Shown here: one piece after another, positions 33,905 through 42,174 of the stretch
Layout: each line of letters starts with the position of its first letter
Numbering within the stretch: the first letter of the stretch is position 1
Assembly: GCF_019599145.1 (NCBI RefSeq)
Contig: NZ_CP080647.1
Span: forward strand, 6,386,001-6,450,000
Source: Streptomyces akebiae
GTDB lineage: Bacteria; Actinomycetota; Actinomycetes; Streptomycetales; Streptomycetaceae
Reading direction: 5' to 3'
Length of the DNA stretch: 64,000 nucleotides
Position numbers and translations under genes: made by a program
The notes under the pieces: generated by a model
The model's input: only the letters and a program-made list of their open reading frames with translations
Database searches by the model: none
Told to the model about the DNA's origin: nothing

Positions 33905-33920
33905 CTTGGTCTAGACCTGG
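33905..33920. promoter_or_regulatory. DasR-responsive element candidate
   Basis: CTTGGTCTAGACCTGG contains the perfect palindromic core GGTCTAGACC and matches 12 of 16 positions of the published DasR consensus ACTGGTCTAGACCAGT. It lies 33 bases upstream of the LPMO start, overlapping the probable promoter. DasR represses chitin and GlcNAc genes until GlcN-6-P binds it. Confidence 0.75.
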
Positions 33921-33952
33921 AAACACCCCCACGTACTCCAGGGAGCGGCAGC

Positions 33953-34570
33953 ATGCGCAAGCACACGCGTAGCAGGACCAAGTGGTACGCCGCCGGCGTC
34001 GGCCTGGCCACCACCGGAGCGCTCGTCCTCTCCAGTGGTGGCGCCACCGGCCACGGCTACACCGATCTTCCCGTCAGCCGGCAGAAGCTCTGTCAGAACG
34101 GCACCGTGACCAACTGCGGCGACATCCAGTGGGAACCGCAGAGCGTCGAGGGACCGAAGGGCTTCCCGGGCTCAGGGCCGGCTGACGGCCAGATCTGCTC
34201 CGGCGGCAACAGCAGGTTCAACCAGCTCAACGCGTCCACGAAGCCGGGCGGCGGCGCCTGGCCCACCACCAGGGTGACGGGCGGTCAGAACTACACGTTC
34301 CGCTGGCAGTTCACGGCCATGCACGCCACCACCGACTTCAAGTACTACGTCACCAAGGCGGGCTGGAACCAGAACCACGCCCTCGCCCGCTCCGACCTCA
34401 ACCTGACCCCGTTCCTCACGGTCCCGTACAACGGCCAGCGCCCACCGTCCACGCTCTCCCACACGGGACGCCTGCCGTCCGGGCTGAGCGGCCACCACGT
34501 GATCGTCGCCGTCTGGACGATCGCCGACACCACCAACGCGTTCTACGCCTGCTCGGACGTCACCTTCTGA
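33953..34570 (+). CDS. AA10 lytic polysaccharide monooxygenase
   Basis: A 205-residue secreted single-domain copper enzyme. A signal peptide of 33 residues ends ATG, and the mature N-terminus is H34-G-Y, the histidine brace. The second brace His is H124 (FTAMHATTDF), with the axial Phe in TNAFYAC and conserved Cys pairs. It has no carbohydrate-binding module. In S. lividans and S. coelicolor an AA10 protein of this locus (LpmP) is linked to the cslA-glxA system; related proteins bind chitin. The DasR-like site suggests chitin induction. Whether it cuts chitin, cellulose or the Csl glycan is not decided by sequence. Confidence 0.93.
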   Translation: MRKHTRSRTKWYAAGVGLATTGALVLSSGGATGHGYTDLPVSRQKLCQNGTVTNCGDIQWEPQSVEGPKGFPGSGPADGQICSGGNSRFNQLNASTKPGGGAWPTTRVTGGQNYTFRWQFTAMHATTDFKYYVTKAGWNQNHALARSDLNLTPFLTVPYNGQRPPSTLSHTGRLPSGLSGHHVIVAVWTIADTTNAFYACSDVTF

Positions 34571-34689
34571 GCGGCTCCCCTTCCGGCCCCGCCAGTTCTG
34601 AGCATCTCTTGAGCTGCGCGGGGCCCCCACATGGGTACGTTCCCCACGCGCCGCCGGCCAGGGCGGACACCGAACCCCGGGGGAACACC

Positions 34690-35160
34690 GTGAACGCCTT
34701 CTTCTACCTCATTCCCGTGGTCATCATGACCGTCATCGCCTTCATGGCGTACCGCGTGCTGCGCCGCTGGCTCCAGATCCGCAGTGCCTGGAACAGCGGC
34801 CTGACGGCCGAGGCGCGCTGTCTGAAGGCGTTCACCACGGTCAGCAAGACCATGGGCGAGCACAGCGCCGTGCGCACGACGATCCACCACGTCTACGAGT
34901 TCAGGACCCACGACGGCCGATCCGTCCGCTTCGAGGAGGAGGACGGGCCGATGACGACGGTCGAGGGCGACTTCGTCACCGTCCACTACACCGACGGACC
35001 GAAGGTGATCGCCACCGCCCATCAGCCCGGCCGACGGGTCAAGGAGGCCGCGGCGGGCATCGGCCTGCTGGCCTTCCTCGGGGTGGCCTTCGCGTTCTGC
35101 GTCTTCTTCATGGTCACCTTCCACCAGTTCTCGACCGACACCTCGTACCCGACGCCGTGA
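34690..35160 (+). CDS. DUF3592-type membrane protein
   Basis: A 156-residue protein with an N-terminal helix (residues 5-24), a central beta domain (~40-110) containing VYEFRTHDGRSVRFEEEDGP and VHYTDGPKVIA, and a second helix (~120-145). This is the pattern of DUF3592 proteins. The GTG at 34690 follows GGGGGAACACC. It lies between LPMO and an acyl-CoA synthetase with no sign of coupling. Function unknown. Confidence 0.75.
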   Translation: MNAFFYLIPVVIMTVIAFMAYRVLRRWLQIRSAWNSGLTAEARCLKAFTTVSKTMGEHSAVRTTIHHVYEFRTHDGRSVRFEEEDGPMTTVEGDFVTVHYTDGPKVIATAHQPGRRVKEAAAGIGLLAFLGVAFAFCVFFMVTFHQFSTDTSYPTP

Positions 35161-35200
35161 CCCTCCACAACTGACGGTCTGTCAACTACCGTGCGCCGAC

Positions 35201-36847
35201 ATGGAGTCCACGAGGCGCACGGTCGCACAGCTCGTCGCCGACCGGTGGGGCGACCACCGGCCCGGGCTGTGGTTCGAGGAGCAGGTCCTGACCCACCACG
35301 AGGTCACCGCCGCAGCCGCCGCCCGCGCGGCCCTGCTCACCGACCTCCTGCCACCGAAGGCCCACCCGCATCTGGGCGTCCTCCTCGACAACACCCCTGA
35401 ATTCCCGATGTGGTTGAGTGCGGCGGCCCTCGCGGGCGCGGCCGTCGCCGGGGTCAACCCCACCCGGCGGGGCCCCGAACTGGCCCGCGACATCCTGCAC
35501 ACCGAGTGCCGGGTGCTGATCACCGAACAGGCCCACCTCCCGCTCCTCGACGGCCTCGAACTCCCCGGCGTCCGCGTCCTGGTCACCGGCACCCAGCCGT
35601 ACGCCGATCTCCTCGCCCCGTACACGGGCGCCGAGCCCGACCCCACCCGGGCCACTCCCGCCGACCGTCTCCTCCTCTACTTCACCTCCGGTTCCACCGG
35701 CGCGCCCAAGGCCGCCATCTGCTCCCAGGGACGGCTCGCGGCGGCCGGGCGGGCCCTGGTGGACCGCTTCGGGGTGCGGCGGGACGACGTGCACTACATC
35801 TGCATGCCGATGTTCCACGGCAACGCGGTCATCGCCGACTGGGCCCCCGCCCTGGTCGCCGGGGCCGGTGTCGCCCTGCGCCGCCGGTTCTCGGCCTCCG
35901 GGTTCCTGGACGACGTACGGGCGTACCGGGCCACGTACTTCACCTATGTCGGCCGGGCCGTGCAGTACCTCCTCGCCACCGAGCCCCGCCCCGACGACCG
36001 GGACACCCCGCTGCGCACGGGCTTCGGCACGGAGGCGGGCGCGGTGGACGCGGCGGCGTTCGAGGAACGCTTCGGGGTGCGGCTCGTGGAGGGGTACGGA
36101 TCGTCCGAGGGCGGGGCGGCGATCCAGCGCACGCCCGGGGCGCCGCCGGGCGCGATCGGGCGGGCGGCACCCGGCGACGACCTCGCGGTGGTCGACCCGG
36201 AGACCCGGAAGGAGTGCCCGCCGGCCGTCTTCGGCGAGGATGGCCGACTGCTCAACGGCACGGAGGCGATAGGGGAGTTGGTCAACCGGGGCCCCAACCC
36301 CTTCGAGGGCTACTGGCGCAACCCGGAGGCGGACGCCGCCCGCCGCCGCGACGGCTGGTACTGGACCGGCGACCTCTTCTACCGCGACACCGGCGGCTTC
36401 CTCTACTTCGCCGGTCGCACCGACGACCGCCTCCGCGTCGACAGCGAGAACCTCGCCGCCGCCGTCATCGAGAACATCCTCGCCCGCTACGAGGGCGCCG
36501 AGGCCGTCGCCGTGTACGCGGTCCCCGACCCGGTCGCCGGGGACCAGGTCATGGCGACCGTCGCCGGCACCTTCGACCCGTGCCGCTTCGCCGAGTTCCT
36601 GCTGGCCCAGCCCGACCTGGGCACGAAGATGACGCCGCGTTTCGTACGGGTCGTCCGGTCCATGCCCGTCACCGCCACCAACAAGATCCAGCGCGCCACC
36701 CTCCGCCGCGAGGGCTTCCGCTGCGCGGACCCGGTCTGGTGGCGCCCGCCGGGGAAGTGGGCGTACCGCAAGTTCTCGGCGGTGGATCTGGCGCGGCTGG
36801 TGACGGAGTTCCGGGCGCGCGGACGGGAGGAACTGCTGACGGGGTAG
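35201..36847 (+). CDS. Acyl-CoA synthetase (AMP-binding, FadD-like)
   Basis: A 548-residue adenylate-forming enzyme that activates a carboxylic acid with ATP and CoA. P-loop: YFTSGSTGAPKAA (~163-175). Further motifs are CMPMFHGNAV, EGYGSSEGG (~299-307), the hinge WYWTGDLFYRDTGGFLYFAGRTDDRLR (~386-412) and the catalytic Lys in TATNKIQRATL (~488). The C-terminal domain is complete. It resembles fatty-acid CoA ligases of the FadD4/FadD17 type in length and motifs. It stands alone on the strand, 70 bases before the histidine kinase gene. Substrate chain length cannot be read. Confidence 0.9.
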   Translation: MESTRRTVAQLVADRWGDHRPGLWFEEQVLTHHEVTAAAAARAALLTDLLPPKAHPHLGVLLDNTPEFPMWLSAAALAGAAVAGVNPTRRGPELARDILHTECRVLITEQAHLPLLDGLELPGVRVLVTGTQPYADLLAPYTGAEPDPTRATPADRLLLYFTSGSTGAPKAAICSQGRLAAAGRALVDRFGVRRDDVHYICMPMFHGNAVIADWAPALVAGAGVALRRRFSASGFLDDVRAYRATYFTYVGRAVQYLLATEPRPDDRDTPLRTGFGTEAGAVDAAAFEERFGVRLVEGYGSSEGGAAIQRTPGAPPGAIGRAAPGDDLAVVDPETRKECPPAVFGEDGRLLNGTEAIGELVNRGPNPFEGYWRNPEADAARRRDGWYWTGDLFYRDTGGFLYFAGRTDDRLRVDSENLAAAVIENILARYEGAEAVAVYAVPDPVAGDQVMATVAGTFDPCRFAEFLLAQPDLGTKMTPRFVRVVRSMPVTATNKIQRATLRREGFRCADPVWWRPPGKWAYRKFSAVDLARLVTEFRARGREELLTG

Positions 36848-36918
36848 GGCTGGGCCTACCTCCCGGACACCACCTGCGCGTATGGCCGCCGCCGACCGCC
36901 CCCGCCTACCGTGACCCC

Positions 36919-38157
36919 ATGATCCGAACGGTCGTACGGGAGCTGCCGCGCGCGGCGGCCTACCTGCTGAGCGGTGTCCTCGTCGGCGCCCCGCTGCTGG
37001 TGGCGCTGCTGGTCCTGGGCATCCTCGGACTCGCCCTGGCCCCGATCCTGGTGGGCCTGCCGCTGCTCGCCGTGGCCGTCCTGTCGGGCATCCCCGTCGG
37101 TGCCCTCGAACGGCGGCGGCTGGCCCTCACCCGCACCCCGCCGCCGCCCGACCCGCACGCCACCCCGGCCGAGCCCGGTCTCGCCGCGTGGGCCCGGCTC
37201 CGGCTGACCGAGCGGGCGACCTGGCGGGAGCTGGCGTACACCGTCCTGCTCGCGTTCGCGCTGTGGCCGCTGGACGTGATCGTGCTGTTCGTCGCGTTGG
37301 TCGTGCCCGGCGCGATGATCGCGGCACCCGTGCAGCTGGCGACGACCAGCAGTGCCAGCGGTGACGCGCGGATCGTCAAGCTCTGGCTGATCGACTCCTA
37401 CGGTCAGGCCCTGCTGTGCACGGCCGCCGGCGTCGCCCTCCTGCTCGCGCTGCTGTGGCCCCTCGTCCGGTACGCGCGGGTCCGCGCCGTGCTCGCCCGG
37501 CTGCTGCTCGCGCCGGGCGAGGCCGAGGCGGAACGCCGTCTGGGCGAGGTGACCCGGTCGCGGGCCCGGCTGGTGGCGGCCTTCGAGGCGGAGCGGCGGC
37601 GGATCGAGCGCGATCTGCACGACGGGGCCCAGCAGCGCCTGGTGTCGCTGAGCATGACCCTGGGCCTGGCCCGGCTGGACGCCCCGCCCCACCTGGCCGA
37701 CCGGCTCGCCGCCGCCCACCGGGAGGCCGATCAGGTCCTGGGCGAGCTGCGGGAGTTGATCCACGGCATCCATCCCCAGGTCCTGGTCGACTACGGTCTT
37801 CCGGACGCCCTCGCCGACGCGGCCGACCGGTCCGTCGTTCCCGTGGAGCTGGACGTGGACCTTCCCCGGTTCGCCGAGTCCGTGGAAGCGGCGGCCTACT
37901 TCGCGGTCCGGGAGGCGCTCGCCAACATCGGCAGGCACAGCGGGGCCCGGCGGGCGTGGATCGCCGGCCGGTACACCGGCGGGCGGCTGCGGGTGGAGGT
38001 GCGGGACGACGGCACGGGCGGCGCCGACCCCGCGCGGGGCACGGGCCTCACGGGGCTCGCCGACCGGCTCGCGGTGCTCGATGGGACACTGTCCGTCCAC
38101 AGCCCGGCCGGCGGCCCGACCGTCCTGTCCCTGGAGATCCCGTGCCCGCAGCGCTGA
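36919..38157 (+). CDS. NarL-type sensor histidine kinase
   Basis: A 412-residue membrane kinase. Four hydrophobic segments (~12-35, 36-55, ~105-135, ~165-188) form the sensor. Residues ~215-285 are HisKA_3 with the phospho-acceptor in ERRRIERDLHDGAQQRLVSL. Residues ~310-412 are HATPase_c with VREALANIGRHSGA, RDDGTGGAD and GTGLTGLADR. The ATG at 36919 is preceded by GTGACCCC. It overlaps the response regulator gene by 16 bases, so the pair is an operon. The signal is unknown; there is no extracellular loop of size, suggesting it senses membrane state or a partner. Confidence 0.93.
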   Translation: MIRTVVRELPRAAAYLLSGVLVGAPLLVALLVLGILGLALAPILVGLPLLAVAVLSGIPVGALERRRLALTRTPPPPDPHATPAEPGLAAWARLRLTERATWRELAYTVLLAFALWPLDVIVLFVALVVPGAMIAAPVQLATTSSASGDARIVKLWLIDSYGQALLCTAAGVALLLALLWPLVRYARVRAVLARLLLAPGEAEAERRLGEVTRSRARLVAAFEAERRRIERDLHDGAQQRLVSLSMTLGLARLDAPPHLADRLAAAHREADQVLGELRELIHGIHPQVLVDYGLPDALADAADRSVVPVELDVDLPRFAESVEAAAYFAVREALANIGRHSGARRAWIAGRYTGGRLRVEVRDDGTGGADPARGTGLTGLADRLAVLDGTLSVHSPAGGPTVLSLEIPCPQR

Positions 38158-38795
38158 AGATCGTGCTCGCCGAGGACAGCGTGCTGCTGCGGGAAGGGCT
38201 CGTCGGCGTCCTGACCCGCTTCGGACACGAGGTCGTCGCGGCGGTCGGCGACGCGGACGCACTGATCACGGCCGTGTCCTCGTACGCCCCCGACCTCGTC
38301 GTCACCGACGTCCGCATGCCGCCCGGCCTCACCGACGAGGGACTGCGCGCCGCGCTCGAACTCCGCGCGGCGAACCCCGCCCTGCCCGTCCTCGTCCTCA
38401 GCCAGTACGTCCAACGGGCCTACGCCGCCGATCTGCTGGACACCGGCGACGGCACCGGCGTCGGCTATCTGCTCAAGGACCGCATCGGCCAGGTCGAACA
38501 GTTCGCGGAGGCCGTGGAGCGGGTCGCGGCCGGGGGCACGGTCGTCGACCCCGAGGTCGTACGGCAGCTGCTGCGGCGCCGTCGCGATCCGCTGGCGGCG
38601 CTCACCCCGCGCGAGCGGGAGGTGCTCGCGCTGGTCGCCGAGGGGAAGTCGAACGGGGCCGTCGCCCGGGAGCTGGTCGTCACCGAGGCGGCCGTCGGCA
38701 AGCACATCGGCAACATCCTGGGAAAGCTGGACCTGCCCCCGGCGGAGGACACCCATCGGAGGGTGCTGGCGGTGCTGGCGTACCTGCGGGCGTGA
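38142..38795 (+). CDS. NarL/LuxR-type response regulator
   Basis: A 217-residue two-domain DNA-binding regulator. The receiver domain has the acidic pair in IVLAEDSVLL, phospho-acceptor D in DLVVTDVRMPP (~residue 54), and the Lys in GYLLKDR (~107). The C-terminal LuxR HTH is LTPREREVLALVAEGKSNGAVARELVVTEAAVGKHI (~150-185). It starts at a GTG inside the kinase gene end, showing translational coupling, and is the kinase's cognate partner. Confidence 0.93.
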   Translation: MPAALKIVLAEDSVLLREGLVGVLTRFGHEVVAAVGDADALITAVSSYAPDLVVTDVRMPPGLTDEGLRAALELRAANPALPVLVLSQYVQRAYAADLLDTGDGTGVGYLLKDRIGQVEQFAEAVERVAAGGTVVDPEVVRQLLRRRRDPLAALTPREREVLALVAEGKSNGAVARELVVTEAAVGKHIGNILGKLDLPPAEDTHRRVLAVLAYLRA

Positions 38796-38812
38796 CGGCG
38801 CCCGCGCACGCG

Positions 38813-38842
38813 GAAGGCCCCCCGCCGAAGCGAGGGGCCTTC
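38813..38842. terminator. Hairpin between the response regulator and tRNA-Lys copy 2
   Basis: GAAGGCCCC and GGGGCCTTC form a 9-bp stem around a 12-base loop. It lies between converging genes (17 bases past the regulator stop and 7 bases past the tRNA 3' end) and can serve both. Confidence 0.8.
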
Positions 38843-38848
38843 TCCATG

Positions 38849-38922
38849 TGCGCCGCCAGGGACTCGAACCCCGGACCCGCTGATTAAGAGTCAGCTGCTC
38901 TAACCAACTGAGCTAGCGGCGC
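38849..38922 (-). tRNA. tRNA-Lys(CTT), copy 2
   Basis: Identical over all 74 bases to the copies at 27627 and 54700, with anticodon loop CTCTTAA and no encoded CCA. Followed on its own strand by the hairpin at 38813-38842. Confidence 0.97.
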
Positions 38923-39047
38923 AGACTCTGTCGCTCTTCCGCTTTCGCGGCTGGCGACAGAGAAAATACTACCTGGTCCGGACGGGTGCCTTCGACCGGT
39001 TAAACGTGAGCTGGATCTCTGCGGGATGCGGGGTGTCCACCGGATGT

Positions 39048-39806
39048 CTAGATCGCCAACGACAGCAGGACCGGCGCCGCTCCCCGGTTCAGCGTGTTCG
39101 CCGCCGCCCGCAGCCGGTGCGCGTGCCTCAGCGGCAGCGACAGCGCGAGGCAGCCGACGGCGGAGCCCGCGGTGATGGGGACGGCCGCGCAGACCGTGCC
39201 GGGCGCGTACTCCTGGAGGTCGAGGACCGGGACCGTGGGTGTCTGGGCGTCGAGTTTGCTCAGCAGCACCTTCTCGTTGGTGATCGTGCGGGCGGTGAGC
39301 CGGGCCGGGCGGTGCCGCGAGAGGTGGTCGCGGCGGCCGTTGAGGTCGAGCTGGCCCAGCAGGCCCTTGCCGAACGCGGTGGCATGGGCGCAGGAGCGGA
39401 AGTCGACCCACTCGTGGACCGCGGGCATGGCCGGGCTGTCGGCCCAGCCGGTGACCTGGATCTCCCCGTCCAGATAGCGGGTGACGTAGACGGCGGCGCC
39501 CACGGAGTCGCGGAGCCGGTCGAGGGTGTGCTGGAGCTGCTCGCGCAGGGCCTGGTCATGACCCTGGGCGGAGCCCAGCCGGGCGAGTGCGGCACCACTG
39601 ACGTAGGCGCCGTCGGTGGTCTGTTCCACATACCCCTCGCGACGCAGCATCCGCAGGAGCGCGGTCAACCGCTCACTGTCGACGCCGGTGCGACGGGCGA
39701 TCTCGGCGTCGGTGACGCCACCTGCGTGCCGCGCCACCGTCTCCAGGACGCGCAGGGCGTCCTGGGCCGAGTGGTACGGCGCGGTCGGCTCGTGCTTGAG
39801 CGCCAC
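39048..39806 (-). CDS. IclR family transcriptional regulator
   Basis: A 252-residue regulator. Residues ~10-70 are the winged helix (ALRVLETVARHAGGVTDAEIARRTGV), and ~85-250 the IclR effector domain with a CAHATAFGKGLLG segment and the C-terminal GSAVGCLALSLPL. The GTG at 39806 is chosen by alignment of the HTH with family length. Upstream on the same strand lies the ehu-type transport operon, and an 18-base perfect palindrome sits 137 bases upstream of its start. It likely regulates the transporter and the catabolic genes beyond. The inducer is unknown. Confidence 0.88.
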   Translation of the reverse strand: MALKHEPTAPYHSAQDALRVLETVARHAGGVTDAEIARRTGVDSERLTALLRMLRREGYVEQTTDGAYVSGAALARLGSAQGHDQALREQLQHTLDRLRDSVGAAVYVTRYLDGEIQVTGWADSPAMPAVHEWVDFRSCAHATAFGKGLLGQLDLNGRRDHLSRHRPARLTARTITNEKVLLSKLDAQTPTVPVLDLQEYAPGTVCAAVPITAGSAVGCLALSLPLRHAHRLRAAANTLNRGAAPVLLSLAI

Positions 39807-39942
39807 GGTTTCCCCCTGCGCTTCTCGGGCCGTTTTTCGGACAGCTTGCCGTGTCCCACGATACGGCCCAAGCGTCGTACGTGGAGGGGTTGTTCGCGAG
39901 AATTTCCCCGTGCCTCCGGGCCTCCCAACTGCCGGACCAGCA

Positions 39943-39960
39943 CTCTGGCATATGCCAGAG
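39943..39960. promoter_or_regulatory. 18-base perfect palindrome, IclR operator candidate
   Basis: CTCTGGCATATGCCAGAG is a gapless perfect palindrome in the 214-base gap between ehuA and the IclR gene. Such length and symmetry match IclR-type binding sites. No second copy was seen before ehuB or the DUF3830 gene. Confidence 0.65.
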
Positions 39961-40020
39961 GTATGGCCCGGCCGATGGACCTCGGATGTTCCCACGCGTT
40001 CAGGCGCTCACCAGGTGTAG

Positions 40021-40818
40021 TCAGATGACCGCGCCGAGGAACTCCCGCGTACGTTCGTGCGACGGGTCGCCGAAGATCTTCTCGGGGCTGCCCGACTCGA
40101 TCACCTGGCCAGAATCGAACATCAGAACTTGGTCCGAGATGTCCCGGGCGAAGTTCATCTCGTGGGTCACGCAGAGCATCGTGATGTCGGTGGTGCGGGC
40201 GATGTCCCTGAGCAGGTCGAGCACGCCCGCGACCAGCTCGGGGTCGAGCGCGGACGTCACCTCGTCGAGCAGCAGCACCTGCGGACGCATCGCCAGCGCC
40301 CGCGCGATGGCCACCCGCTGCTGCTGTCCGCCGGAGAGCTGGGTCGGATAGGCGTCGCACTTGTCGGCGAGCCCGACCATGTCGAGCAGTTCGCGGGCCC
40401 GCGCCTCGGCCTCGTCCTTGGAGAGACCGAGGACGGTGACGGGCGCCTCGGTGATGTTGCGCAGCACCTTCATGTTGGGGAAGAGGTTGAACTGCTGGAA
40501 CACCATCCCGATGTTCTTGCGGACCTCACGGCACTGCTTGTCGCTCGCCGGGAACAGCCGCTGCCCGCCGACCGTGATCGTCCCCTCGTCGGGCTTGGTC
40601 AGGGTCATCAGCAGCCGCAGGATCGTCGTCTTGCCGGAGCCGGACGGGCCGATCAGCGTGACGTGCTTGCCCGCGTCGACCGAGAAGTCCAGCCGGTCGA
40701 GGACGGTGTTGCTGCCGAATCGTTTGGTCACGTTCTCGAAGCGGATCAGTTCACCCGTGTCCGCCACAGGCTTGCCGGGCGACTCGGGTTCTTTCATCAG
40801 CGGGGTGTCAGCGGACAA
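40021..40818 (-). CDS. ehuA: Polar amino acid/ectoine ABC transporter ATPase, EhuA-like
   Basis: A 265-residue cytosolic ATPase of the PAAT family. Walker A is GPSGSGKTT (~57-65), the Q-loop FQQFNLFPNMKVLRN, the signature LSGGQQQRVAIARAL (~162-176), Walker B LLLDEVTSALDPE and the H-loop CVTHEMNFA. Its start overlaps the ehuD end by 11 bases. It is last in the operon B-C-D-A. It powers uptake of the solute bound by EhuB. Confidence 0.93.
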   Translation of the reverse strand: MSADTPLMKEPESPGKPVADTGELIRFENVTKRFGSNTVLDRLDFSVDAGKHVTLIGPSGSGKTTILRLLMTLTKPDEGTITVGGQRLFPASDKQCREVRKNIGMVFQQFNLFPNMKVLRNITEAPVTVLGLSKDEAEARARELLDMVGLADKCDAYPTQLSGGQQQRVAIARALAMRPQVLLLDEVTSALDPELVAGVLDLLRDIARTTDITMLCVTHEMNFARDISDQVLMFDSGQVIESGSPEKIFGDPSHERTREFLGAVI

Positions 40819-41458
40819 GGCGTCGCTCCAGGGTTCGCAGAAGCAGGGAGGCCAGATAGGAGATGAGGATGAAGGCCACCCCGATGACGGTCAGGGGCTC
40901 GGTGAAACGGAAGGTCTCCTGGGCGTAGAGCCGTGCCTCGCTCAGCATCTCCGGGACCGTGATGACCATCAGGATCGGTGTGTCCTTGAGCATCGAGATC
41001 ACGTAGTTGCCCAGCGCGGGCACCACCCGGCGGACCGCCTGCGGCAGGATCACCACCGTCCAGGTGCGCCGCACCGGCAGGTTCAACGCCGTCGCCGCCT
41101 CCCACTGGCCCACCGGCACCGCCTCGATACCGGCCCGGTAGACCTGCATCGTGTACGTCGAGTAGTGCAGCCCGATCGCGAAGACGCCCGTGGTCAGCGC
41201 CGAGAAGGTCAGCCCCCACTCCGGCAGCACGTAGAAGAGGAAGAACAACTGGACCAGCAGGGGGGTGTTCCGGATGAACTCCGTGACCACGCCCACCGGC
41301 CAGCTCACCCAGCGGGTCGGCGTCCGCACCAGCAGCGCCCACACCAGCCCGAGCAGGAAGGAGACGACCGACCCCAGGGCCAGCGCCTGCAGGGTGACCA
41401 GCAGGCCGTCCCGGAAGTGCGGCAGGAAGTCGGTGACCGCGTTCCAGTCCCAGTTCAT
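40808..41458 (-). CDS. ehuD: ABC transporter permease, EhuD-like
   Basis: A 216-residue permease of the HisM family with about five membrane helices and the EAA loop (EAATALNLPVRRTWTVVILPQAVRRVVP). The ATG at 41458 shares one base with the stop of ehuC (TGATG), and its end overlaps ehuA. It forms the channel as a heterodimer with EhuC. The substrate class (ectoine/hydroxyectoine or a polar amino acid) follows from EhuB and is not certain. Confidence 0.9.
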   Translation of the reverse strand: MNWDWNAVTDFLPHFRDGLLVTLQALALGSVVSFLLGLVWALLVRTPTRWVSWPVGVVTEFIRNTPLLVQLFFLFYVLPEWGLTFSALTTGVFAIGLHYSTYTMQVYRAGIEAVPVGQWEAATALNLPVRRTWTVVILPQAVRRVVPALGNYVISMLKDTPILMVITVPEMLSEARLYAQETFRFTEPLTVIGVAFILISYLASLLLRTLERRLVR

Positions 41459-42174
41459 CAGGCACCACCTCCCGCGCCCGCGCCCTCGGGGACACGCGCC
41501 GACGGCACCGCCGCCTTCCGCGCCGGGGCCTTGCCCACCCCGGCCTTCAGCCGCCGCTCCAGCAGCCGCATGGCCCGCGTCAGCAGGAAGGCGATCACGA
41601 AGTAGATGAGCAGCAGATACGCGTAGATCTCCACGCTCTCCTGGAGCGCCAGCCGCACCAGGCTGCCGCTGAACGCCAGGTCGCCCATGCCCATGACCGA
41701 CACCAGCGCCGTGCCCTTGAGCAGTTCGACCACCAGGTTGGCGAAGGGAGGGATCATCTCCGGGACCGCCTGCGGCAGCAGGATCAGCCGCATCCGCTGC
41801 CACGGGGTGAAGCTCAGCGCGATACCGCCCTCACGCTGCGCCGGATCCACGGCGGTCAGGGCGCCGCGCACGATCTCGGCGCCGTACGCCCCGTACGTCA
41901 GTCCGAGGGCGAGGACGCCCGCCCACATCGGGACCAGCTGCCAGCCGAAGGCCAACGGCAGCACGAAGTACACCCAGAAGATCATGATCAGCGCGGAGGT
42001 GCCGCGGAACACCTCGGTGTAGAGGCCCGCGACGAAGCGGACGATCCACCGCCGGTGGGTGCGCGCGATCCCGACCACGAAGGAGACGGCGGCGGCCAGC
42101 AGCGCGCCGAACACCAGCAGTTGGAGGGTGACCCAGACGCCGCGCAGTACGAGTTCCCAGAGTCCTGGTGTCAT
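41458..42174 (-). CDS. ehuC: ABC transporter permease, EhuC-like
   Basis: A 238-residue HisM-family permease with an N-terminal LLVFGALLAAAVSFVVG helix, the LYTEVFRGTSALIMIFWVYFVLP signature, and the EAA-type loop (REGGIALSFTPWQRMRLILLPQAVPEMIP). It has an unusual basic, Ala/Gly-rich cytoplasmic tail of ~30 residues after the last helix. The start overlaps the ehuB stop by four bases (42171-42174). Confidence 0.9.
   Translation of the reverse strand: MTPGLWELVLRGVWVTLQLLVFGALLAAAVSFVVGIARTHRRWIVRFVAGLYTEVFRGTSALIMIFWVYFVLPLAFGWQLVPMWAGVLALGLTYGAYGAEIVRGALTAVDPAQREGGIALSFTPWQRMRLILLPQAVPEMIPPFANLVVELLKGTALVSVMGMGDLAFSGSLVRLALQESVEIYAYLLLIYFVIAFLLTRAMRLLERRLKAGVGKAPARKAAVPSARVPEGAGAGGGA

Noticed and set aside
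37416..38141. Long upstream frame in front of the response regulator
   Set aside because: It is a shifted frame of the histidine kinase gene; the receiver domain begins only at the GTG at 38142.
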